Of a stretch of DNA of 17,015 nucleotides, positions 1 through 6,833 are shown piece by piece. Each line of letters begins with the position of its first letter. Within the stretch, counting starts at the first letter, position 1. The notes under the pieces are model-generated. The model was not told where the DNA came from. It searched no databases and saw only the letters and a program-made list of their open reading frames with translations. Source of the stretch: Roseiarcus sp049513815 (GTDB taxonomy: Bacteria > Pseudomonadota > Alphaproteobacteria > Rhizobiales > Beijerinckiaceae); NCBI GenBank assembly GCA_049513815.1, contig JBEKVR010000108.1:1-17015 (forward strand). The letters are read 5' to 3'. A program made the position numbers and the translations under genes.

Positions 1-281
1 CCACCGACGTCGAGCCGCCGCCCGACTTCGTCCGACAGTCGCGCCCGCCCGAGCCGCAGTCGGAGATCCCAGTCTTCACCCCGCCCAACGAGCCGCCCGG
101 CAAGTCCAAGAGCGCCAAGGAAATCGAGGCGATCGGCGGCGACCTCGAATCGATCGGCAAGCGCCATGACGCGCTGCTGGCGACCTTTCCGCCGTCCGCC
201 AAGGCGGCCGCGGCGGCCGCCGCCGAAAAAAAGGCGAAATCGAAGCGGAAGCCGTCCGCCGCCGGAGCGCCGCCCCTTTAG
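1..281 (+). CDS. C-terminal tail of an unrecognised protein (5' end outside the window)
   Basis: The frame beginning at base 3 is open from the left edge to a TAG stop at 279-281, giving about 92 residues. The tail is rich in proline, alanine and lysine and low in complexity. It has a proline-rich first third (PPPDFV, PPEPQSEIP), a middle part that looks helical (KSAKEIEAIGGDLESIGK), then an alanine run followed by a strongly basic stretch ending AGAPPL. I recognise no domain and cannot name the protein; the folded part must lie to the left. Codon use is GC-rich in third positions like the neighbouring genes, which supports real coding. A different frame over 166-627 is an arginine-rich overlap without gene character. 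The gap to the next gene is 84 bases and contains two hairpins. Confidence 0.6.
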   Translation, partial: TDVEPPPDFVRQSRPPEPQSEIPVFTPPNEPPGKSKSAKEIEAIGGDLESIGKRHDALLATFPPSAKAAAAAAAEKKAKSKRKPSAAGAPPL

Positions 282-285
282 GTTT

Positions 286-302
286 GCCGGGCGCTTCCCG
301 GC
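286..302 (+). terminator. GC-rich hairpin just after the upstream stop codon
   Basis: A perfect 6-bp inverted repeat (GCCGGG at 286-291 and CCCGGC at 297-302) encloses a 5-nt loop and begins 4 bases after the TAG stop. There is no following T run, so it is at best a weak or Rho-assisted terminator, or a 3'-end stability element. Confidence 0.35.
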
Positions 303-323
303 GGTGGTAACAGTCTCAGTGTC

Positions 324-340
324 TGCGCCGCAGCGGCGCA
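324..340 (+). promoter_or_regulatory. Hairpin in the leader of the alaC-like gene
   Basis: TGCGCCG (324-330) and CGGCGCA (334-340) form a perfect 7-bp stem with a 3-nt loop. It ends about 10 bases before the purine-rich ribosome-binding stretch AAAGGGAAG (349-357) of the aminotransferase gene. It may affect the stability or translation of the leader; the function is inferred only from position. Confidence 0.35.
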
Positions 341-365
341 TGGCCGATAAAGGGAAGATCGCGCG

Positions 366-1586
366 ATGTCGGAATTCCACCGGGTGCGGCGCTTGCCGCC
401 TTACGTCTTTGAGCAGGTCAACAAGCTCAAGGCCAAGGCCCGCGCCGCCGGGGCCGACATCATCGATCTTGGCATGGGCAACCCCGACCTCGCCACGCCT
501 AAGCACGTCGTCGACAAGCTGGTCGAAACCGTCGGCAAGCCGCGCACCAACCGCTATTCCGCCTCCAGGGGCATTCCCGGCCTGCGGCGCGCGCAGGCCG
601 GCTATTACGCGCGGCGATTCGGCGTGAAGCTCGATCCGGAGACCCAGATCGTCGCCACGCTCGGTTCGAAGGAAGGCTTCGCCAATATGGCGCAGGCGAT
701 CACCGCGCCGGGCGACGTGGTGCTGACGCCGAATCCGTCCTATCCGATCCACGCCTTCGGCTTTCTGATCGCCGGCGGCGTCATTCGCTCCGTGCCGGCC
801 GAGCCGTCGCCGGCGTATTTCGTCGCGCTCGAGCGGGCGCTGATCCACTCGACGCCGAAACCGATCGCGGTGGTGGTCTGCTATCCGTCCAATCCGACGG
901 CGATGGTCGCCTCGCTCGATTTCTATAAGGACCTCGTGCTGTTCGCCAAGAAGCACGAGATTTTCATCCTCTCCGATCTCGCCTACGCCGAGGTCTATTT
1001 CGACGACAACGATCGGCCGCCGTCGGTGTTTCAGGCGCCCGGCGCCTTCGACGTCGCGGTCGAGTTCACCTCGATGTCGAAGACCTTCTCGATGGCGGGC
1101 TGGCGCATGGGCTTCGCCGTCGGCAACGAGCGCCTCATCGCCGCGCTGGCGCGCGTGAAGTCCTATCTCGATTACGGCGCCTTCACGCCGATCCAGGTGG
1201 CGGCGGCGGCGGCGCTCAACGGCCCCGACGATTGCATCGCCGATATGCGCGCGACCTACAAGCGGCGGCGCGACGTGATGGTCGAAAGCTTCGCCGCCGC
1301 CGGCTGGCCGATCGAACCGCCGCGCGCCTCGATGTTCGCCTGGACGCCGGTGCCGGAGAAATTCCGCCATCTCGGCAGCCTCGAGTTCTCCAAGCTCCTG
1401 ATCGAAAAGGCCGACGTCGCCGTCTCGCCGGGCATCGGCTTCGGCGAACACGGCGACGATTTCGTGCGTCTGGCGCTGGTCGAGAACGAGCAGCGCATCC
1501 GCCAGGCGGCGCGCGGGGTCAAACGCTTCTTCGAGTCCGCCGACCAGACGCTGCACAACGTCGTGCAGTTGAAGAAGCCGGCGTAA
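366..1586 (+). CDS. alaC: AlaC-like PLP-dependent aminotransferase (class I/II)
   Basis: Predicted cytoplasmic transaminase of fold type I, 406 residues, usual length for the family. It resembles E. coli AlaC (glutamate-pyruvate aminotransferase) nearly end to end: the start RRLPPYVFEQVNKLK, GMGNPDLATP (36-45), YSASRGIPGLRRA, GSKEG (100-104), PNPSYPIH (122-129), PSNPTA (174-179), SDLAYAEVYF (203-212), SMSKTFSMAGWRMGF (236-250) and a C-terminal FVRLALVEN substrate-arginine region. K239 is the expected PLP-binding lysine, D204 and Y207 contact the cofactor, and N176 lies in the conserved asparagine motif. AAAGGGAAG upstream supports the ATG at 366. Relatives in this group are often labelled LL-diaminopimelate aminotransferase; similarity to AlaC favours alanine/2-oxo acid transamination, and the true substrate is not decided by sequence. 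It is followed after a strong hairpin by a VOC gene on the same strand. Confidence 0.9.
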   Translation: MSEFHRVRRLPPYVFEQVNKLKAKARAAGADIIDLGMGNPDLATPKHVVDKLVETVGKPRTNRYSASRGIPGLRRAQAGYYARRFGVKLDPETQIVATLGSKEGFANMAQAITAPGDVVLTPNPSYPIHAFGFLIAGGVIRSVPAEPSPAYFVALERALIHSTPKPIAVVVCYPSNPTAMVASLDFYKDLVLFAKKHEIFILSDLAYAEVYFDDNDRPPSVFQAPGAFDVAVEFTSMSKTFSMAGWRMGFAVGNERLIAALARVKSYLDYGAFTPIQVAAAAALNGPDDCIADMRATYKRRRDVMVESFAAAGWPIEPPRASMFAWTPVPEKFRHLGSLEFSKLLIEKADVAVSPGIGFGEHGDDFVRLALVENEQRIRQAARGVKRFFESADQTLHNVVQLKKPA

Positions 1587-1600
1587 GCGGCGGACATATA

Positions 1601-1641
1601 GGGCGACTTCGGCTGCGCCGGCCGGACGTCTGAAGTCGCCC
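1601..1641 (+). terminator. Hairpin between alaC-like and VOC genes
   Basis: GGGCGACTTC (1601-1610) and GAAGTCGCCC (1632-1641) are perfect 10-bp reverse complements around a 21-nt GC-rich loop, starting 15 bases after the TAA stop. No T run follows, so classical intrinsic termination is uncertain. It could be a terminator/attenuator or an operator-like dyad, since the ribosome-binding site of the next gene begins only about 10 bases downstream. Confidence 0.5.
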
Positions 1642-1663
1642 GCTGGTCGTGGGAGGAATCCTC

Positions 1664-2524
1664 ATGCCGCGCGCCGTCGACCATCTCGTCATCGCCGCCT
1701 ATGACCTCCCAGAACAGGAGGCGCTCTATCGCCGCCTCGGTTTCCAGGTCGGCGCTCGCAACCGCCACCCCTGGGGCACCGAGAACCATATCGTCCAGTT
1801 CGACGGCGCGTTCCTCGAGCTGATCGGCCTCGGCGACGAATTCGCCGCGCCCCATCCCAAGGAGGCGGTCTATCCCTTCGCGGGCTTTATCGCCGGCTAC
1901 CTCGGCAAGCGCGAGGGGCTGGCGATGATGGTCATGCGCTCCGCCGACGCGGAGGCCGACCGGCGCGGTTTCGAGGCGGCGGGGATCGGCGGCTTCGCGC
2001 GCTTCGACTTCGCCCGCAAGGGGCGACGGCCCGACGGACGCGAGGTCGAGGTCGCGTTTTCGCTCGCCTTCGCCGCCAGCCCGGCGCTGCCTGAGGCGGG
2101 TTTCTTCGTCTGCCAGCAGCATTTCCCCGAAAACTTCTGGAGCCGCGCCGCGCAGGTCCATCCCAACGGCGCGCTCGGCGTCGCCGGGGTGACGCTGGTC
2201 TGCGACGTGCCCGCCGAGGCGACCTCGTTCCTCGCCGCGTTCCTTGACGCGCCGGCGCAAGCCATTCCCGGCGGCGTCGCCTTCGTCGCCGACGGAACGC
2301 GCGTCGAATGCGTTACGCCTGCGGCCTACGCCGCGCTCTACGGCGCCTCGGCGGCGGCGCCAGGACTGGCGACCATGCGGATCGCGGTCGCGGACCTCGA
2401 TGCGGCGGCGAAGCGGCTGACGGAGGCCGGGATCGTCGTGCGCCGCCACGCCGGCATGGCGATCGTCGACGCCGGGACGGCGATGGGCGCGCTGATAGCC
2501 TTCGTCTCGGCGTCACCGGGCTGA
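1664..2524 (+). CDS. Glyoxalase-like (VOC superfamily) protein
   Basis: 286 residues. The opening MPRAVDHLVIAAYDL (metal-ligand type histidine H7), then YRRLGFQVG, GTENHIVQFDGAFLELIGL and a second half with AVADLDAAAKRLTEAGI, fit two beta-alpha-beta-beta-beta modules of the vicinal oxygen chelate fold, closest in style to the Glyoxalase_3 group (PF13468). VOC proteins bind a divalent metal and act as lyases, isomerases, dioxygenases or resistance proteins; the reaction here cannot be told. I place the start at the ATG 1664 and not at the in-frame GTG 1649, because GGGAGGA (1651-1657) is a strong Shine-Dalgarno exactly 6 bases before 1664. It ends convergently with the minus-strand glycosyltransferase, with 63 bases between stops; GTTGGC/GCCGAC at 2526-2541 could form a short hairpin right after the stop. 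Confidence 0.8.
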   Translation: MPRAVDHLVIAAYDLPEQEALYRRLGFQVGARNRHPWGTENHIVQFDGAFLELIGLGDEFAAPHPKEAVYPFAGFIAGYLGKREGLAMMVMRSADAEADRRGFEAAGIGGFARFDFARKGRRPDGREVEVAFSLAFAASPALPEAGFFVCQQHFPENFWSRAAQVHPNGALGVAGVTLVCDVPAEATSFLAAFLDAPAQAIPGGVAFVADGTRVECVTPAAYAALYGASAAAPGLATMRIAVADLDAAAKRLTEAGIVVRRHAGMAIVDAGTAMGALIAFVSASPG

Positions 2525-2587
2525 CGTTGGCCGGCGCCGACTCCTGCCGTTGCTTGCCGCCTGCGCTCCGACAGGTTGAACGCCAAT

Positions 2588-3598
2588 TCAGAGGCCGCCC
2601 TTGAACGCGCCGCGCAGAAGCTCGCGATAAGGATAGCCGTTATAGGAGCCGATCGGCGCGTTGGCGTTGACGAGTCGTTCGAGCGTCGACATGAACGCGA
2701 CGGCGTCTTTGTAAAGATATACGTCGCCATCGCGCAGCTCGGCAAATTCGGGGATGTCCGTGCAGACCACGCGGCTGCCGGCGAGGCGGCCTTCGACCAC
2801 GCAACGGCCAAAACCTTCGCGCAGCGAATGCACCCACACAATTTCATGCTTTTGATATTCGGCCGCGACTTCGCTGTCGGTCAGCTGTCCGCAAACGCGT
2901 AACTGGCCCGACTCCAGGAAGCCGCCGAGCGACGCCAATCGCGGCGCATCCGTCGCCTTGTGGAGACCGAGAATCGAGACGCGATAACCGACGGCGAGCG
3001 CCTTCGGCAGATATTCCGCGGCGACCGACTCGACGTCCTTGTTTGGGGTTGAACCGGTGCAGAGCAGAATCGAGGTTTTCGGCTCATGCTTGTGCGACTG
3101 CGCGCGCAGCAGTCGTTCGAACGCGTAAAAGGTATTCGGCAGGATCGTAATCGAGCCGCGGCCGAACCGACCGCTGGCGATCAGTCTTTGACGCGATAGT
3201 TCCGAGACGGTGAAAACAGGGCGATCGAGCCGTTTGATCACGCGATAGCACGCCAGATAATAGGCTTTGGACGGCGATATGCGGCGATTGAGCTGCTCGA
3301 GATCGTGCACGACAACGCGCGCGCGCCACGTGAAGAGATCGACGATGGCGGCGGAATTATACGGATAGAGTGTGACGTCGGCCGCCAATAACAACCTGAT
3401 CAGCGGCAGCGCGGTCTGCTCGATCAAGACCGCGACCATGTAGAACAGGCTCCGCGGCAACTTGCGGCAAAAGCGCGGCGCGCGGACCACGCTGACGCGA
3501 AATCCCTCTTCCCGCATTCCATCGATCAGATTGCGCACATAAAGCGGCATGCCGCGATCGAGCACTCCGCCGATGAAATCGTTGATCAGCACATGCAT
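2588..3598 (-). CDS. GT4-type glycosyltransferase, polysaccharide synthesis
   Basis: 336 residues, GT-B fold, predicted cytoplasmic or membrane-associated. The N-terminus MHVLINDFIGG followed by RGMPLYVRNLIDGM is an acceptor-side Rossmann domain. The C-terminal domain has SILLCTGSTPNKD (176-188), YRVSILGLH (205-213) and the GT4 signature HSLREGFGRCVVEGRLAG, where E261 and E269 form the EX7E nucleotide-sugar motif, followed by VVCTDIPEF. It probably transfers a hexose from a nucleotide donor onto a lipid-linked repeat unit; donor and acceptor are unknown. The ATG at 3598 has a modest AGGGA about 6 bases upstream. It lies downstream of the polymerase gene on the same strand, separated by the tRNA-Pro remnant. 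Local base composition is visibly lower in GC than in the flanking genes. Confidence 0.8.
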   Translation of the reverse strand: MHVLINDFIGGVLDRGMPLYVRNLIDGMREEGFRVSVVRAPRFCRKLPRSLFYMVAVLIEQTALPLIRLLLAADVTLYPYNSAAIVDLFTWRARVVVHDLEQLNRRISPSKAYYLACYRVIKRLDRPVFTVSELSRQRLIASGRFGRGSITILPNTFYAFERLLRAQSHKHEPKTSILLCTGSTPNKDVESVAAEYLPKALAVGYRVSILGLHKATDAPRLASLGGFLESGQLRVCGQLTDSEVAAEYQKHEIVWVHSLREGFGRCVVEGRLAGSRVVCTDIPEFAELRDGDVYLYKDAVAFMSTLERLVNANAPIGSYNGYPYRELLRGAFKGGL

Positions 3599-3644
3599 GC
3601 AGGGTCCCTAAGGTCACGAGCGGAACTTTACGCAGGAACAGAGA

Positions 3645-3713
3645 TGGTCGGAACGTCGAGATTTGAACTCGGGACGCCAGACCGATGCGCCGACCGGGCG
3701 GCGCTACGCTCCA
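3645..3713 (-). pseudogene. Decayed tRNA-Pro with anticodon-arm deletion
   Basis: Read on the minus strand, this has the parts of a proline tRNA in order. The 5' acceptor TGGAGCG (3713-3707) pairs with CGTTCCG (3655-3649), with two wobbles. T8A9 follows, then a GCGC/GCGC D-stem (3704-3701, 3690-3687) with a CGCCCGGTCG loop. Next come A and TCGGT (3685-3681, 5' half of the anticodon stem), then CTGG. The T arm is CCGAG-TTCAAAT-CTCGA (3672-3656), followed by discriminator A (3648) and encoded CCA (3647-3645). Only 8 bases separate the 5' anticodon half-stem from the T arm where about 17 are expected, so the 3' part of the anticodon arm and part of the variable loop are gone. The T-stem has a C-A mismatch and the D-loop one extra base. 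Ending in CCGACCA and beginning GGAGCGTAGCGC is typical of bacterial tRNA-Pro; loop start CTGG suggests a GGG anticodon. It cannot decode as it stands. Confidence 0.75.
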
Positions 3714-4945
3714 ATACTGGGCGCACTTGGCGCTTGCCGTAATTGCGGGGCGCTGGCCCAATGCGGCGTTCGCTGGGCTCTCTGCGCGGCGGCGAGACCG
3801 TAGAGGCAGCCGATCATCAGGAACAGATGCCGCCAATGGCTGGTGTCGATCTGCACCCCTTGCAGAATCTGCGGCAGCAGCGACGACCACAAGGCGATGA
3901 TCTGCGGCCGCAGCGGCGAGCGTCGAAACGCCAGCGCCCAGCCCAAATAGAACGTGACGCCGACGAAGGTGAGGAATGCGAGTCCGCCGAGCCAGCCGAA
4001 GTCAGCGAAGGCGCTGAGGAAGACCTCATGCGGAGCTTGGGGGAAGATGTGGGCGAAGCGCAGCGGGCCAAACCCAAAAGGCTGTTCGAGAAGCATCGGT
4101 ATGGCGCGTATCTGGTTGCCGAAGCGCCCTTCCTCTCCGGCGTCGTAATCCTGAACCAGGGACGCGCGCGACAGGGCCATGTCCCTGACGTTGGGAATGA
4201 CAAAGACGATCGCCAACAGGCACGCCACCAGAAGCACGCCGAGGAAGGCGACCATGACAGTTCGATTCCGCAGCCGGGCGGAGGAGGTCGTTAGGAAGGT
4301 CAGTCCCAACAACATGAGCAACGAAGCGACACCGTCTAAGATCGCGCCGCGCGAGAAGGAGAGGAGCAGGCCAAGCAGCAGCACGATCAGCTTCGCCGTC
4401 GTGGCGGCGAAATGGCCGCGGCGCAACAAGGCGTCTTGGGACAGCCAGACGATCGGCGGTACCAGAAACGGCCCGAACACGTTTGGGTCTTTGAACGGGC
4501 CCATCGCGCGCGAATTATCGTAGAGCGTGAAATAAGGTCCGAGGCCGCCAATGTTGAAATACCCGAAAATTCCGAGCACGGCAGCGAGAATCGCGGCGAA
4601 TATATAGCCGGAGCGAATGACCGCCATCCTCTCAGTCGGCGCGTCGGCGACGACGGCGGCGAAGAAAATGGTCGTCAATGAAATATAGACCGTTACCGCA
4701 ATGAAAGTGACGCTTTCGGACTCGCCGACGAACGGCGCAAGAGAAAGCAGGCCGCCTGCGTTCCAGACCGCCAAGGTCACAATGAGCGACGCCATCGCTT
4801 TGTCGAAGCGCAGTCCGCCGAAGGCGAAGACGAGGACAGCGACGCCGAACATGAATTCGTAGGGCGAGGGCTCGATTGCCGCGAAGGCGCTCACGGCCAG
4901 GAAGGCCCACAGCACCCAACGCCGCAACGGCTCCGTGCCGATCAT
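3704..4945 (-). CDS. O-antigen ligase/polymerase family membrane protein (Wzy-like)
   Basis: 413 residues with about ten or more hydrophobic segments, inner membrane. Family marks are SRAMGPFKDPNVFGPFL (145-161), LLLSFSRGAILDG (193-205) and, after a large loop, PHEVFLSAFADFGWLGGLAF (305-324), the order seen in Wzy_C/O-antigen-ligase proteins (PF04932). It should either polymerise lipid-linked repeat units outside the inner membrane or ligate a polymer; with a flippase and co-polymerase nearby, polymerase is favoured. I choose the ATG at 4945 because GAGGAG lies 9 bases upstream; the longer frame reaching 5113 is arginine-rich and implausible. Its TAG stop (3706-3704) and last two codons lie inside the tRNA-Pro remnant. 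The C-terminal tail (QRAQRTPHWASAPQLRQAPS) is low in complexity. GC content is lower than in neighbouring genes. Confidence 0.82.
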   Translation of the reverse strand: MIGTEPLRRWVLWAFLAVSAFAAIEPSPYEFMFGVAVLVFAFGGLRFDKAMASLIVTLAVWNAGGLLSLAPFVGESESVTFIAVTVYISLTTIFFAAVVADAPTERMAVIRSGYIFAAILAAVLGIFGYFNIGGLGPYFTLYDNSRAMGPFKDPNVFGPFLVPPIVWLSQDALLRRGHFAATTAKLIVLLLGLLLSFSRGAILDGVASLLMLLGLTFLTTSSARLRNRTVMVAFLGVLLVACLLAIVFVIPNVRDMALSRASLVQDYDAGEEGRFGNQIRAIPMLLEQPFGFGPLRFAHIFPQAPHEVFLSAFADFGWLGGLAFLTFVGVTFYLGWALAFRRSPLRPQIIALWSSLLPQILQGVQIDTSHWRHLFLMIGCLYGLAAAQRAQRTPHWASAPQLRQAPSAPSIGA

Positions 4946-5121
4946 TTCAGTGAGCTCCTCGCTCGGTCGCGCGCGACTTCGACCCTCGGGCGAACGTTCC
5001 GCTGCAAGAGCTAAGTCCGTTAGGGTTAACAAGGCGTGAGCGCATGGGCCGCGCCGACCGGATTGCGAGCCGCGGCGTAAGCCGCCTTTAACGGCCGCAA
5101 GGTAAAGAGGCACATCAGGTT
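4946..5121. promoter_or_regulatory. Divergent intergenic region, polymerase/flippase
   Basis: 176 bases between the divergent starts of the polymerase (minus) and flippase (plus) genes; both promoters must lie here. GAGGAG next to 4945 is the polymerase ribosome-binding site. GCGGC-GTAA-GCCGC (5072-5085) is a perfect 5-bp stem with a GNRA-type tetraloop, in the likely leader of the flippase mRNA. I could not assign -35/-10 boxes with confidence. Confidence 0.5.
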
Positions 5122-6588
5122 TTGCTCCGAGCGCCTTCCCGGATGGTCTTCGCTGTCGCCTTCTTTCTCAATTCCGCCGCGAATTTCGCGTTCGGGATCG
5201 TGCTCAGCGCCTTGCTCGGCCCGGCCGAGTTCGGCCGCTATGCGACGGTCGCCTTGGCGGCTAACACCTTGGCCGGCGCCGCGTTCGACTGGCTGAGCCG
5301 CTCCTCGCTGCGCTTTTCCGGCGACGACCAGGGGCGGGGGCGGATCGCTGCGAGTCTCGACGCGGGTTATCTCGGCGCCATGGCGCTGCTCTATCTCGCA
5401 GTGGGCGTGGCGGCACTCGCCGGAGTGACTTTCGGGTTCACGTTGGCGGGGCTCGCGCTGACGCCGCTTTTGGCCTTGGCGCTCAGTCGAATCGACTTTG
5501 CCGGCGCGCGATTCCGCGCGCGCGAACAGGAAGGCGCGTTCGCCGCGCTGTTTGGGCTGCGCCAGGTCCTGAGTTTCTCGTTCGTCGTCGCGGTCGCCTA
5601 TCTCACCCGCGATTCCATTCTGACGATTGCAGCGCTCGCGTCCGCAAATCTGGTCGCCGGACTGGCGCTCAGCTTGCCGATGCGTACGCCAGGGGCGCGA
5701 CTGCAGGGAGCCAGTGGTCAGAAACTGGTCGAATTCCTAGTCTATGCTAAGCCGATCGTCGCCTCTCTGGTCATCTATCAGTTGATCGCGCTGATCAACC
5801 GCCAAGTCGCGCTCGAACGCCTCGGCGCGGTCGAGACGGGCGAACTGTCGCTCGCCACAGACGTCGGCCAACGCCTATTTCTGGCGATCAATTCGTTGCC
5901 GGAACTGCTGCTGTTCCAGTTCGCGCTGCTGCGCGAACGCGCCGAGGGAATGGCGGCCGCGGAGCGGCAAATCGGCGTCAACATGGTGTACGCATTCGCG
6001 CTGCTCGCGCCGCTGACCGCGGGCTACATCGCAATGGCGCCGACTTTCGAAGCGCTGATGGTGCCTGCGGCTTATCGCGGCGAATACGCCCGCCTCAGCC
6101 TCGACTTGGCGCCTGGCTTTCTTGCCTTTTGCGCAATCTCTTCCTGCGTCAACCCGGCCTTTCAACTCGTTCGGCGCACCTGGCCGGCGATCATCGCCGC
6201 GCTGAGCGCGCTGGCGACCGACTATGCGCTGCTGCAATTCGGCGACGCAGGGCGCAGCACCGACGCGCTCGCCTGCGCCTACTCGGTCAGCCTCAGCGTC
6301 GGATTCTTCGTCGGCGCGGCGTTGGCGTTCAGGAGGCCAGGCGTGCGGCCGAGGGCGCGCGACATTGTGATCATCGCTGCAGCGACGCTCCTTATGGCGC
6401 TCGTTGTTCGGCCTTTGAACGGCGTCGGGTCGCACGCGCTGGCGGCCGCGCTCGCGTTGACCGTCGGCGGCGGCTCTTATGGCGCAGCGTTGCTTCTATT
6501 CGACGTAGCTGGTCTGCGCGGGTTGGCGCTGGAGCGATTGCGCGCGCCGCGCCACGCCGACGGGCCCTTGCTGCGCCCGCATTCTTGA
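5122..6588 (+). CDS. Wzx-like polysaccharide flippase (MATE/MOP superfamily)
   Basis: About 488 residues with 12 or more hydrophobic helices through the whole length and few charged loops, typical of the polysaccharide transporter branch of the MOP superfamily. The opening FFLNSAANFAFGIVLSALLG then PAEFGRYATVALAAN matches the first-helix region of O-antigen/EPS flippases (LGPxxFGxYA). It should move undecaprenyl-diphosphate-linked repeat units from the inner to the outer face of the inner membrane. The first usable codon in frame is TTG 5122, after AAAGAGG (5104-5110) and AGGT (5117-5120). ATG 5143 would remove seven residues and keep the first helix; I cannot decide between them. An in-frame stop at 5089-5091 excludes anything longer. 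It stands alone on the plus strand and ends convergently with the initiating transferase. Confidence 0.82.
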   Translation: MLRAPSRMVFAVAFFLNSAANFAFGIVLSALLGPAEFGRYATVALAANTLAGAAFDWLSRSSLRFSGDDQGRGRIAASLDAGYLGAMALLYLAVGVAALAGVTFGFTLAGLALTPLLALALSRIDFAGARFRAREQEGAFAALFGLRQVLSFSFVVAVAYLTRDSILTIAALASANLVAGLALSLPMRTPGARLQGASGQKLVEFLVYAKPIVASLVIYQLIALINRQVALERLGAVETGELSLATDVGQRLFLAINSLPELLLFQFALLRERAEGMAAAERQIGVNMVYAFALLAPLTAGYIAMAPTFEALMVPAAYRGEYARLSLDLAPGFLAFCAISSCVNPAFQLVRRTWPAIIAALSALATDYALLQFGDAGRSTDALACAYSVSLSVGFFVGAALAFRRPGVRPRARDIVIIAAATLLMALVVRPLNGVGSHALAAALALTVGGGSYGAALLLFDVAGLRGLALERLRAPRHADGPLLRPHS

Positions 6589-6833
6589 AGATCCTCGCCG
6601 CCTCGTCCAGCCCGGGCGCGCCCCGGCTGCAGAATTGGATCAGACCTGCGTGGTCGTCGCGAGCGAAGCACCGGGATCTGCCAAGTGAAACCCGCGCTCG
6701 TCTTGCGGCGGGGCGCGTCTGACGATGTGAGCGCTGCGAACTCCGCCAGGGGTCGCCTCGATCGCGGCGTCGTCGCGCTTCGCCTAAGACGAAGGGTGGG
6801 ATGGATCGACCCAGAGAGATCGTGCGCCCGGCG
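6589..6833. other. Convergent intergenic region with two dyads
   Basis: 245 bases between convergent stops, with no credible gene on either strand. It holds a 20-bp near-perfect palindrome (6609-6628) just after the flippase stop, listed separately, and CTTCG-N7-CGAAG (6778-6794) about 40 bases past the stop of the minus-strand transferase. Neither is followed by a T run. Confidence 0.6.
6609..6628 (+). terminator. 20-bp GC-rich dyad after the flippase stop
   Basis: AGCCCGGGCG followed by CGCCCCGGCT is self-complementary except for one opposed pair, with the perfect core GGGCGCGCCC at 6614-6623. It begins 21 bases after the TGA. Its position fits a transcript 3' hairpin, but the lack of a T run means Rho-independent termination is not shown. 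Confidence 0.35.

Noticed and set aside
366..1586. LL-diaminopimelate aminotransferase (DapL)
   Set aside because: Motif by motif the protein follows E. coli AlaC; the DapL label is an old family-wide transfer and nothing in the context points to lysine synthesis.
3645..3713. Functional tRNA-Pro gene
   Set aside because: Only 8 bases lie between the 5' anticodon half-stem and the T arm, so no anticodon stem-loop can form.
4946..5113. Longer N-terminus for the polymerase (start at 5113)
   Set aside because: The extra 56 residues are basic and unlike a membrane protein start; ATG 4945 has GAGGAG 9 bases upstream.
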